Below, piece by piece: positions 1 through 6,192 of a stretch of DNA of 13,503 bases. A model generated the notes under the pieces. The model did no database searches and was not told the origin of the DNA. It saw nothing but the letters and a program-made list of their open reading frames with translations. This DNA is from an uncultured Muribaculaceae bacterium (lineage in GTDB: Bacteria; Bacteroidota; Bacteroidia; Bacteroidales; Muribaculaceae). The stretch lies in the NCBI GenBank assembly GCA_910587545.1, contig CAJUMI010000071.1, positions 1 to 13,503 of the forward strand. Reading direction: 5' to 3'. How positions within the stretch are numbered: the first letter of the stretch is position 1; each line of letters starts with the position of its first letter. The position numbers were made by a program, and so were the translations under genes.

Positions 1-25
1 TCAGTAGAATTAAGGTTTTACTCAT
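1..25 (-). CDS. Start of an unidentified gene, cut by the left edge
   Basis: An ATG at 25-23 on the minus strand opens a frame reading MSKTLILL before the window ends. A lysine followed by a hydrophobic run would suit the start of a signal peptide or membrane segment, but eight codons cannot identify a product. The main support is the near-consensus Bacteroidetes promoter at 65-95, which would give a leader of roughly 34 bases. The gene lies downstream of nikO on the same strand but appears to have its own promoter, so it is probably a separate unit. Confidence 0.45.
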
Positions 26-64
26 AGCAGTGTCCGGCGATAAACGATTGCAAATGAATTTTTG

Positions 65-95
65 CAAAAATAGTTATTTCACGACGATTTGCAAA
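65..95 (-). promoter_or_regulatory. Bacteroidetes-type promoter for the leftward gene at the window edge
   Basis: Read on the minus strand, TTTG (95-92) is followed after exactly 19 bases by TATTTTTG (72-65), which fits the TAnnTTTG -7 element. This is the known -33/-7 layout for the Bacteroidetes primary sigma factor. The transcription start would fall near 58-60, about 34 bases before the ATG at 25. The surrounding DNA is strongly AT-rich compared with the flanking genes. Confidence 0.65.
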
Positions 96-143
96 AAAAA
101 CATTGAAAATTTTTAAATTCAATAAAGGCACAACAGCATGAGC

Positions 144-159
144 GGTGTTTCACAACACC
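144..159 (-). terminator. Weak hairpin after the nickel importer operon
   Basis: GGTGTT (144-149) and AACACC (154-159) form a perfect 6-bp stem with a 4-base loop, 26 bases beyond the nikO stop. No T-run follows directly on the minus strand, so it is not a classical intrinsic terminator. It may only mark the end of the transcript. The rest of 26-185 shows nothing beyond this hairpin and the promoter. Confidence 0.2.
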
Positions 160-185
160 TCAGGGGCGGTTTGAGAAGGCGGTCA

Positions 186-884
186 TCAACCGATCGATCG
201 CTCGAACTCGGCGGTGATGCGATCGACGGGGCCGTCGGCTACGACGCGGCCGTCGGCAATTACTATGGCGCGGTCGCATAGTTCGCGCGCAAGCGCCATG
301 TCGTGAGTCGCGATGACACAGGTGTGATGAAATGCCTTGACGATGTCGCAGACCTGCCGCCGGGCCTCCAGATCGAGCTCGGCCGTAGGCTCGTCGAGGA
401 CAAGTATGCTCGGTTCCATTGACAGGACTGTCGCGATGGCGACACGTTTTTTCTGGCCGCCCGACAGATGCAGCGGCGAACGCCGGCGCAGATCCGAGGC
501 TCCGACCATGTCGAGAGCCGTCGCCACACGTCTCTCCACCTCCTCGGCGTCGAGACCCATGTTCAGAGGCCCGAACGCGACATCTTCCTCGACCGTCGAC
601 ATGAACAACTGGTCGTCGGCATTCTGAAAGACCATGCCGACCGATTGCCTGACAAGAGGAAGCGTCTTTTTAGTCACCGGTATGCCACCGACGTTGACCT
701 CACCCGACGAGGGCATCAGCAAGCCGTTGGTATGGAGCAGTACGGTCGATTTGCCTGCTCCGTTAAGCCCCAGCAACGCCACTTTCTCGCGGTGGGTGAT
801 GAGAAAGTTTACCCCTTTGAGGGCTTCATGGCCGTCAGGGTAGCTGTATCTGACATCGGTGAAACGCAGGAAATGATGACTCAT
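186..884 (-). CDS. nikO: ECF-type nickel/cobalt transporter ATPase NikO (CbiO)
   Basis: This is the cytoplasmic ATPase of an energy-coupling-factor metal importer; it powers uptake through NikQ and NikM. The 232-residue protein has every ABC motif: Walker A GLNGAGKST (about 39-47), Q-loop Gln87 in FQNADDQLF, signature LSGGQ (140-144), Walker B LVLDEP (161-166) and switch His194. The FQNADDQLF form of the Q-loop is typical of CbiO/EcfA ATPases. The ATG at 884 lies 16 bases after the nikQ stop, so the genes are likely co-transcribed. Family members carry Co2+ or Ni2+. Nickel is inferred here from the nearby urease genes, and no residue in this subunit decides it. A single ATPase gene implies a homodimer. 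Confidence 0.93.
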   Translation of the reverse strand: MSHHFLRFTDVRYSYPDGHEALKGVNFLITHREKVALLGLNGAGKSTVLLHTNGLLMPSSGEVNVGGIPVTKKTLPLVRQSVGMVFQNADDQLFMSTVEEDVAFGPLNMGLDAEEVERRVATALDMVGASDLRRRSPLHLSGGQKKRVAIATVLSMEPSILVLDEPTAELDLEARRQVCDIVKAFHHTCVIATHDMALARELCDRAIVIADGRVVADGPVDRITAEFERSIG

Positions 885-900
885 AACTATAATAGATCTC

Positions 901-1707
901 TTATATCAGACCGTCGAGCCCGAGCAGACCCGAGATGTCGAAAAAACGCAGGATAAGAAAACTGATGCAGCATACGGCGGCAAACACTATATCGGAGCGC
1001 GAGGGCCTCAGGGTGTCACCGCCGCCGTAGAGCGGGATCGCGCCGTTGAAACCGCGCGCGAGCATAGCGCGGTTGATGCGCTCTGATCTCGCTACGGTTC
1101 TGAGGAAAAGCTGGCCGGTAATGCGCCCCCACATCGATAGCGACATACGCGTCCGGCCGTAGCAACGCGACATGCGCGCCCGACGCATGTTGAGACATTC
1201 GGTCAGCAGCACGGTCATGTAGCGGTAGACCATAAGCAGCTGGGTGACCAGACCGGCCGGAACACCGATCCGGCGCAGCCCGCGGCACACGCCTTCAAAA
1301 CCTACAGCTTCGACAAGGATCATTATAGCCTGGACAGACATAAGTCCCCGAAGCACGATCGACACAAACGTGATCCATCCGCGGCTCACAGTCAGGCTTC
1401 CGACTGTCATCGCAGGAACTGTATCAAACACCGGATTGAATATGCCTATGAATATGATGAAAGGCAGCGTGTAGAGCGACCGCAGGAACACTTTTGTGAA
1501 TGACCGGCCGAGATAAGGCGACGCGACAATAGGATAGACTGCAAACCACAGAAGCATGCCGAGCCGGTCGACAGGCACCGACAGCATCGCCACAAGATAG
1601 CATAGCGTGACGACAATTCCGCAGACCGGACCTACTGTCCTGCCGGCGTCATCGCGCAGCGATTGCATTTCCTGCAGCCGTGTTATGGCATGTTCGAGTC
1701 TGCCCAT
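901..1707 (-). CDS. nikQ: ECF-type nickel/cobalt transporter transmembrane protein NikQ (CbiQ)
   Basis: This is the T-component of the metal importer. It is an inner-membrane protein that couples ATP hydrolysis by NikO to movement of the substrate-binding NikM. The 268-residue product has a polar N-terminus, then several hydrophobic helices (roughly residues 27-120), a basic cytoplasmic stretch rich in Arg (about 170-215) holding the coupling-helix Ala-Arg-Gly motif in MLARGFNG, and a last hydrophobic helix near the C-terminus. Length and layout fit CbiQ/EcfT. The ATG at 1707 is 9 bases after the nikM stop, so translation is probably coupled. Identification also rests on its place between the M and O genes. 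Confidence 0.88.
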   Translation of the reverse strand: MGRLEHAITRLQEMQSLRDDAGRTVGPVCGIVVTLCYLVAMLSVPVDRLGMLLWFAVYPIVASPYLGRSFTKVFLRSLYTLPFIIFIGIFNPVFDTVPAMTVGSLTVSRGWITFVSIVLRGLMSVQAIMILVEAVGFEGVCRGLRRIGVPAGLVTQLLMVYRYMTVLLTECLNMRRARMSRCYGRTRMSLSMWGRITGQLFLRTVARSERINRAMLARGFNGAIPLYGGGDTLRPSRSDIVFAAVCCISFLILRFFDISGLLGLDGLI

Positions 1708-1716
1708 AATCTGCTG

Positions 1717-2721
1717 TCAGGGTCTATCAGGCTTCGGGGTACTGACGGCCACGGGCTGTCGCTTCCTGACCAACAGCGACGACACCGACCATACGAGTAT
1801 CAGCACCACGGCAGCACCTACAATTCCCGAAAAAGAGTTTTCATAATCAGGCATAACCGACGTGGCCGACTGAATGGCCCTGCTGCCTGACGACAGCGGC
1901 GTCGCCACTTCAGGCAACTCGGTCGAACCGCTGACCTTCGCTATCGACCATTCGAGGCCGTCAGGATCTGACGATGCCAGAAAAGACAAGCCGCCTGCGA
2001 TGACTGCCGCAGCAATTGCAAAGGCTATCACCGGCCCCTTGATGCGATGGCGGCGTGTCTTCGCGTGTCCGTCACCTTCGAGCAACGACGGACTTGTCTT
2101 GTGGACAAATACGATTACCGCACCTGTGGCGAGCCCTTCGCCGACACCGATTACAAAGTGTATCGCAGTCATGAGCAACATAAACTTACCGGGCGGAATG
2201 GATGTCACGCCCGAAGCAAGGGTCTCAAGGCTGACCATCACCGCACCCAACTCAAGTCCGACGACACATGCGAGTATCGACACCATAAATATTTTAAGCA
2301 CCGACGGGCGCCTGTCGCTCCCGGTTCCGAGCAGCGGTCTGAACAAAAGCGGATAAGCGACGAGCGCTGTCATCGCTCCCATATTGAGGATATTACATCC
2401 TATAGCCATCAGTCCGCCATCGGCGAATATCAGACACTGGATTATAAGCACCGAAGCCAAAGTCAGAAATCCGGCCCACGGCCCGAGAAGCGCCGCAAGC
2501 AGCACACCGCCTACAATATGACCGCTCGATCCGGTGCCGGGGATGGCGAAGTTGACCATCTGCGCTGCGAATATGAACGCACCGGTGACACCCATCAGAG
2601 GCACAAGGTTTTCACGTCCCGATTTCCTGATCCTGGAACCGGCAATCACCAGCAACGCGCCGGCAGCTACATCGGCAGCTATCGCCACGGCCGGCGACAG
2701 CATGGCATCTGACATGTGCAT
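1717..2721 (-). CDS. nikM: Fused nickel/cobalt-binding membrane protein NikM-NikN (CbiM-CbiN)
   Basis: This is the substrate-binding S-component of the importer. The mature N-terminus is MHMSDAMLSP. In this family His2 and the N-terminal amine form part of the square-planar metal site, which supports the ATG at 2721. Core signatures follow: GSSGHIVGG (about 65-72), FADGGLMAIGCNILNMG (about 99-115) and AIHFVIGVGEGLATG (186-200). After about residue 230 comes a second region with a hydrophobic helix, PDGLEW (253-258) and a final helix (about 305-325). That is the NikN/CbiN (PDGLE) small subunit, here fused to NikM rather than encoded separately. At 334 residues it is longer than a lone CbiM. 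Nickel rather than cobalt is inferred from the urease context, and no cobalamin genes are visible. Confidence 0.92.
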   Translation of the reverse strand: MHMSDAMLSPAVAIAADVAAGALLVIAGSRIRKSGRENLVPLMGVTGAFIFAAQMVNFAIPGTGSSGHIVGGVLLAALLGPWAGFLTLASVLIIQCLIFADGGLMAIGCNILNMGAMTALVAYPLLFRPLLGTGSDRRPSVLKIFMVSILACVVGLELGAVMVSLETLASGVTSIPPGKFMLLMTAIHFVIGVGEGLATGAVIVFVHKTSPSLLEGDGHAKTRRHRIKGPVIAFAIAAAVIAGGLSFLASSDPDGLEWSIAKVSGSTELPEVATPLSSGSRAIQSATSVMPDYENSFSGIVGAAVVLILVWSVSSLLVRKRQPVAVSTPKPDRP

Positions 2722-2735
2722 AAGTTCTGAAATTT

Positions 2736-2766
2736 GTTGTTAAATAATTCAATTTTATTTTACAAC
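2736..2766. promoter_or_regulatory. AT-rich inverted repeat before nikM, candidate operator
   Basis: GTTGTTAAATAA (2736-2747) and TTATTTTACAAC (2755-2766) are inverted copies matching at 11 of 12 positions, with a 7-base spacer. The repeat lies 14 bases upstream of the nikM start. Its place suits a repressor site overlapping the promoter or transcription start of the importer operon. A metal-responsive regulator such as NikR or a Fur-type protein is a plausible but unproven binder. No clean TAnnTTTG element is seen nearby. A leader-RNA stem is the alternative. Confidence 0.45.
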
Positions 2767-2833
2767 ATACTATCAGACACTTTTGTTCTTTGCAAAAACT
2801 TATGGTCAAAGGAGACGTTTCATACACTGCCGG

Positions 2834-4966
2834 TTATGGTATGCGGTGCAGTATTTCAAGTATTGCATCCACGACGCCGGGCCGATAACCGCAGTAGATC
2901 TCCATCACGCGGTTGAAACTGTCTGCCACAAGGACAACCGGCAGCTCACCGCCACCGTCGCTGAATTCAAACTCTTCTGCAACACCGCCGAGCCACGATC
3001 CGTCAGTATCGGCCGTGACCTTGACAAACTCGGGCAATGTGTTTTTTTCAGTCAGAGCCAGCGCCTCTTTCTCGCTCTGTGCTATCAGCACGACAGGACG
3101 CGCATCCTTCTCAAATCGGCTGCGGTTGTCTATGAGTTCGTTGATGAAATGCGCCGAAGGTTCATGATTGAGTCTGACAAATGCCGCGATGAAAGTGCCA
3201 CGCCCTGTCAAAGGAAGCAGCGGATCGGCATTGAACGCGCCTATCACACTGACGGCACCGGGGGCGTCAGGTAGCACAAGTGGCACTTCAACAGCCCCGT
3301 CACCGGCCGAAACCTCAAACTCATACAGCCTCGCCTTCACAGAACCGTCTGCGAGGCGGCGGCCTGAGGTCAAAAGGTAATTGCCGGGAAGCAGACTCAC
3401 TCCACCCTCAAAAAAGTTTCGCAAATCTGCATCTTCGGGATAATTAAGCAATTCAGGCTGACCGTTTTCAATTTTGGACAGAGTGAAATGCCGGTAATAT
3501 TTAGGATTATGCGGAATAAAATCATCACGGTATACCAATTTCACTATCGAAGCCTCAGCGTCGCCTGTTTCGTCGGAAGAATGAAATACCCTTACATAAT
3601 TTTCATCAGGCTGACTTCTGGCAAGCACATGCGAAGTGACCGGATCTATCCCGGCATCAAATCCGAGCCAACGGCACAAAGCAACGTAAAATATGTCTCG
3701 TGAATGTGTATCGCTTCGCCGCATACGCCATACTCCGGCGGGCGAAATGCAGAATCGATTGGGATTATGCTCGTTATCGATCACTATATTTTCATTTACC
3801 CACTCTTCCACCGCCAACGGCGACCGGGTGAGACTGTCCCGCAGAGAAGCCGGCACGAGGTCGTCAAAGTCTGACAGCCACGTGGTCAGCTGTTCGTTGG
3901 CGATACGCGGATTGACAGGGATCTGACGCTTCAGGAAGAATTCATCGATCACATCCCATTCGATATCCCGCCAGTCTTTGCGACTCAGATCTTCAAGCCA
4001 AATTCTTGCCTGGTGGCGTCGTTCGACAGGAACGTTGCCGACAAATCCTGACATGACATCACAATTACCATATGACTCTGTCAAGACCTCGGCTACAGCA
4101 ATCGAATCGTCACCCCAACCGTCCACTAAGACAGCTGCTTCTCCGGGAGATAGGAACCGGGCCATCACAGCATTGCGGATAGAATCTCCCGCCGCCTTAC
4201 GCATTTCGTTAACAGCAATCTGCTCTGAAGTAACCGACGGTTTATGCGGGACAGCTTCAGGCGGAGTCAAATTGAATTCGGCGGGAGTCCGCAACGGGCT
4301 CTCGGACAGCATAACTCTCACAGTTGTCCCCGGATCAAGCGAAGCATCAAGCTCAGCTATGCCATACCTGCAACCGTCGGGAGATATCGCCCATGCCATA
4401 ATATCGCCGCATCCGCAAACGAGCGACGCCCTTCCGGCGCTATCCGTGACAGCGGTGAACAGCGGGTAGAGTTCGGCGTAGTTATAGAGCCGGAAACTCA
4501 CTGAAGCGCCGGACACAGGCATTCCGAGCGAATCGGTCACTACTACCGTCGCCTCACGGAGCGGAGCATAATTGCCGGTTATATTGATGCGTGTATAACA
4601 TCTGTCACGATAGAGCCGCTGCTCGGGGCCTCTGTAATTGCCGATCACGTTGGTGGCCATCATCATCCCCTGCGAGGCCGGCGAATTAAACCAGCCCATA
4701 TCCAACTCCGGCTCCGGCTCGCAGGCACCGAGAAAACGCCACTTCCCGTCGATCCATACCTCGACCCAGGCATGGTTGTCATCGGTATGCGCCCAACGGG
4801 GCGTATACACCTGACGCGCCGGAATGCCGACTGACCGCATAGCTGCCACGCCGAGCGTCGACTCCTCGCCGCATCGTCCGAATGTCGTCCTGACTGTAGC
4901 CAACGGAGAAGAGGTCCTTGCATCCGACGGTCGGTATGTGGCTTTTTCATAAGCCCAATGGTTCAC
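2834..4966 (-). CDS. Transglutaminase-like protein, main part, separated from its N-terminus by a frameshift
   Basis: This 710-residue frame holds most of a large, probably exported, transglutaminase-like protein. The core has the nucleophile Cys32 in FGRCGEES and His65 in DDNHAWVE. The position where the third catalytic residue is expected, after GKWRFLGAC, is Glu83 rather than Asp. A carboxypeptidase-regulatory-like beta domain follows (about 125-222). Next is a second, degenerate transglutaminase-like stretch lacking the Cys (about 405-450), and then a thioredoxin-like C-terminus (about 580-710) without a CxxC pair. The frame has no real start: its first usable codon is a GTG overlapping the TGA of the upstream frame, and the fold would begin inside the enzyme core with no signal peptide. 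I read it as the continuation of the protein begun at 5325. The substrate is unknown. Confidence 0.75.
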   Translation of the reverse strand: MNHWAYEKATYRPSDARTSSPLATVRTTFGRCGEESTLGVAAMRSVGIPARQVYTPRWAHTDDNHAWVEVWIDGKWRFLGACEPEPELDMGWFNSPASQGMMMATNVIGNYRGPEQRLYRDRCYTRINITGNYAPLREATVVVTDSLGMPVSGASVSFRLYNYAELYPLFTAVTDSAGRASLVCGCGDIMAWAISPDGCRYGIAELDASLDPGTTVRVMLSESPLRTPAEFNLTPPEAVPHKPSVTSEQIAVNEMRKAAGDSIRNAVMARFLSPGEAAVLVDGWGDDSIAVAEVLTESYGNCDVMSGFVGNVPVERRHQARIWLEDLSRKDWRDIEWDVIDEFFLKRQIPVNPRIANEQLTTWLSDFDDLVPASLRDSLTRSPLAVEEWVNENIVIDNEHNPNRFCISPAGVWRMRRSDTHSRDIFYVALCRWLGFDAGIDPVTSHVLARSQPDENYVRVFHSSDETGDAEASIVKLVYRDDFIPHNPKYYRHFTLSKIENGQPELLNYPEDADLRNFFEGGVSLLPGNYLLTSGRRLADGSVKARLYEFEVSAGDGAVEVPLVLPDAPGAVSVIGAFNADPLLPLTGRGTFIAAFVRLNHEPSAHFINELIDNRSRFEKDARPVVLIAQSEKEALALTEKNTLPEFVKVTADTDGSWLGGVAEEFEFSDGGGELPVVLVADSFNRVMEIYCGYRPGVVDAILEILHRIP

Positions 4967-4980
4967 CTCAAGCGAAGCGC
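4963..4980 (-). other. Frameshift junction in the transglutaminase gene
   Basis: Upstream the protein reads NLSMEKAALRLR and hits TGA at 4965-4963. One base back, the sequence continues as LEVNHWAYEKATY, the expected next part of the enzyme. A single lost base within about 4966-4975 would explain it, since restoring one base gives MEKAALRLEVNHW. A one-base backward slip would also join the frames, but the site shows no slippery heptamer such as A AAA AAG. Confidence 0.7.
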
Positions 4981-5325
4981 GGCCTTCTCCATCGACAGAT
5001 TTCTGACACGCGGGGCGAGTTCGCGATAGAACACCATCCGTGAAGAGTCAGGAGTCTCATTATTCACCCGTACGGGCAAAACGAAATGGAGCCATTCACG
5101 CATCGGGACAGTGGCGCCCCACGGCATATCGCGACGTGACTCCAAAGCTGCCTCAACGTTCTTTTCCCAAAACGAACGTGTGAAATTTGCCCGGTCGGCA
5201 AGATTCATCGATTCATACAGCCAATCGGTATACTTCCTGATTGAGTCGGCCGGAATTGAACCTGCCGCGGCGTTTACGATGAAAACAACATACAATAACA
5301 TTGCTGTAAGAAATCGTTTTTTCAT
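4963..5325 (-). CDS. Transglutaminase-like protein, N-terminal fragment with signal peptide
   Basis: This is a 120-residue frame starting at a clear ATG (5325). It opens with a signal peptide: basic MKKRF, a hydrophobic run, then a small-residue region around NAAAG near residue 22, so the protein is aimed at the periplasm or cell surface. The helical remainder ends in FYRELAPRVRNLSMEKAAL, which leads directly into the transglutaminase core encoded one frame over. Alone it has no catalytic residues. Together with the downstream frame the protein would be about 830 residues. It starts 22 bases after the cutC stop and is therefore probably in the same operon. The gene is either a recent pseudogene or carries a sequencing error. 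Confidence 0.7.
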   Translation of the reverse strand: MKKRFLTAMLLYVVFIVNAAAGSIPADSIRKYTDWLYESMNLADRANFTRSFWEKNVEAALESRRDMPWGATVPMREWLHFVLPVRVNNETPDSSRMVFYRELAPRVRNLSMEKAALRLR

Positions 5326-5347
5326 GGCTCTTGAGATGTGTTTAAGG

Positions 5348-6055
5348 TTATCTGTTTAGTATATCGACGATAAGTTTTATCTCTTGCAGGTCGGTCGAAC
5401 AGTTGCCGTCAGCTGACGTGCGGCGGCATGAACCGTGATATTCCGAAGCTCCGACCACACTATGCAGACGGGAAATGTTTGACGATTTCACCCCTCCCCC
5501 GGGCATTATCGATATTCGTCCGTCAGCCATCCTGTTCAAAGCCGCGAGTTCGTCAATTCCGCTGATGACATCGGGGCGGCCTCCTGACGTCAATATTCTG
5601 TCAACGCCAATATCGATAAGGGTTCCCAAAGCCTCGGCAGGATCCGCCACATGATCAAAGGCCCGGTGAAATGTCGCCGACAGTCCGTTGGAATGAGCGA
5701 GTTCGACAGCTTCTTTCATCCAATCTGCATCAACTGTCATGTCCGGGGCAAGCGAGCCTGTCACCACTCCGTCGGCGCCAAGGCCGCAGATGGTCCTGAT
5801 ACTGTCAGTCATAGTCCGTTTCTCTTCATGATTATATATGAATCCCCCGGATCTCGGCCTGACAAGCACCATCACCTCGAAACGACGGCTCGAGCCGCGG
5901 GCGAGAGCGACGGCCCGGCGTATTGTATCTTCGTCGGGGGTCAGTCCGTCAAGCGCGAGGTCTCGACATAACTCCACTCTGTCGGCGCCGGCCTTTATGG
6001 CGGCTTTGACGGCGTTAATGTTTTCGGCACAAACTTCAAACTTGATTTTATCCAT
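5348..6055 (-). CDS. cutC: CutC family TIM-barrel protein
   Basis: This 235-residue protein matches the CutC family over its full length. Visible motifs are VELCRDL then GLTPDEDTI (27-45), RPRSGGFIY (66-74), TFHRAFD (128-134), LTSGG (155-159), MPGGGV (184-189) and EYHGS (205-209), spaced as in a (beta/alpha)8 barrel. The family was named for copper homeostasis in E. coli, but that role is disputed and no firm enzymatic activity can be assigned. It is expected in the cytoplasm. I chose the ATG at 6055. A TTG at 6082 would add nine residues, but it lies within the -7 promoter element. It is the first gene of a two-gene unit with the transglutaminase-like gene. Confidence 0.9.
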   Translation of the reverse strand: MDKIKFEVCAENINAVKAAIKAGADRVELCRDLALDGLTPDEDTIRRAVALARGSSRRFEVMVLVRPRSGGFIYNHEEKRTMTDSIRTICGLGADGVVTGSLAPDMTVDADWMKEAVELAHSNGLSATFHRAFDHVADPAEALGTLIDIGVDRILTSGGRPDVISGIDELAALNRMADGRISIMPGGGVKSSNISRLHSVVGASEYHGSCRRTSADGNCSTDLQEIKLIVDILNR

Positions 6056-6079
6056 GAGTCTTTTAAAATAACTGTCGGA

Positions 6080-6087
6080 CAAAATTA
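6080..6087 (-). promoter_or_regulatory. Bacteroidetes -7 promoter element for cutC
   Basis: Minus-strand TAATTTTG fits TAnnTTTG exactly. It would start transcription near 6073, about 18 bases before the cutC ATG. No good TTTG is found 19-21 bases further up, so the -33 half is weak and an activator may be needed. Confidence 0.5.
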
Positions 6088-6116
6088 ATTAAAAACCGTC
6101 GTATATCCTTGCATTA

Positions 6117-6146
6117 CTAAGAGGTTGTTTAATTACATCCTCTAAG
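6117..6146. promoter_or_regulatory. Inverted repeat upstream of the cutC promoter
   Basis: CTAAGAGG (6117-6124) and CCTCTAAG (6139-6146) are inverted copies matching at 7 of 8 positions, around a 14-base AT-rich spacer. The centre lies about 50-60 bases upstream of the predicted cutC transcription start, a distance that suits an activator site. It could instead be a hairpin in the 3' end of the urease operon transcript. No T-run follows it on the minus strand. Confidence 0.3.
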
Positions 6147-6164
6147 ATAACGCCATTTGTCCGA

Positions 6165-6186
6165 AACCGGATTGCTGCCGCCGGTT
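6165..6186 (-). terminator. Short hairpin after the MFS gene
   Basis: AACCGG (6165-6170) and CCGGTT (6181-6186) form a 6-bp stem with a 10-base loop, beginning 6 bases after the stop of the last urease-operon gene. There is no following T-tract, so it would be at best a weak or factor-dependent end signal. The position is its main support. Confidence 0.25.
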
Positions 6187-6192
6187 ATTTTG

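Noticed and set aside
2047..2712. Long plus-strand open frame (221 codons), and other plus-strand frames such as 8566-9552
   Set aside because: They lie fully inside well-identified minus-strand genes, give low-complexity, Arg/His/Ser-rich text with no family resemblance, and are explained by the GC-rich codon use of the real genes.
4963..4966. GTGA overlap as a normal translational coupling of two separate genes
   Set aside because: The upstream frame has the signal peptide and the downstream frame starts within the transglutaminase fold. One restored base makes a continuous protein, so a frameshift is more likely.
6056..6082. TTG start for cutC, nine residues longer
   Set aside because: That codon lies in the TAATTTTG promoter element, upstream of the predicted transcription start. 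The ATG at 6055 begins exactly where CutC similarity starts.
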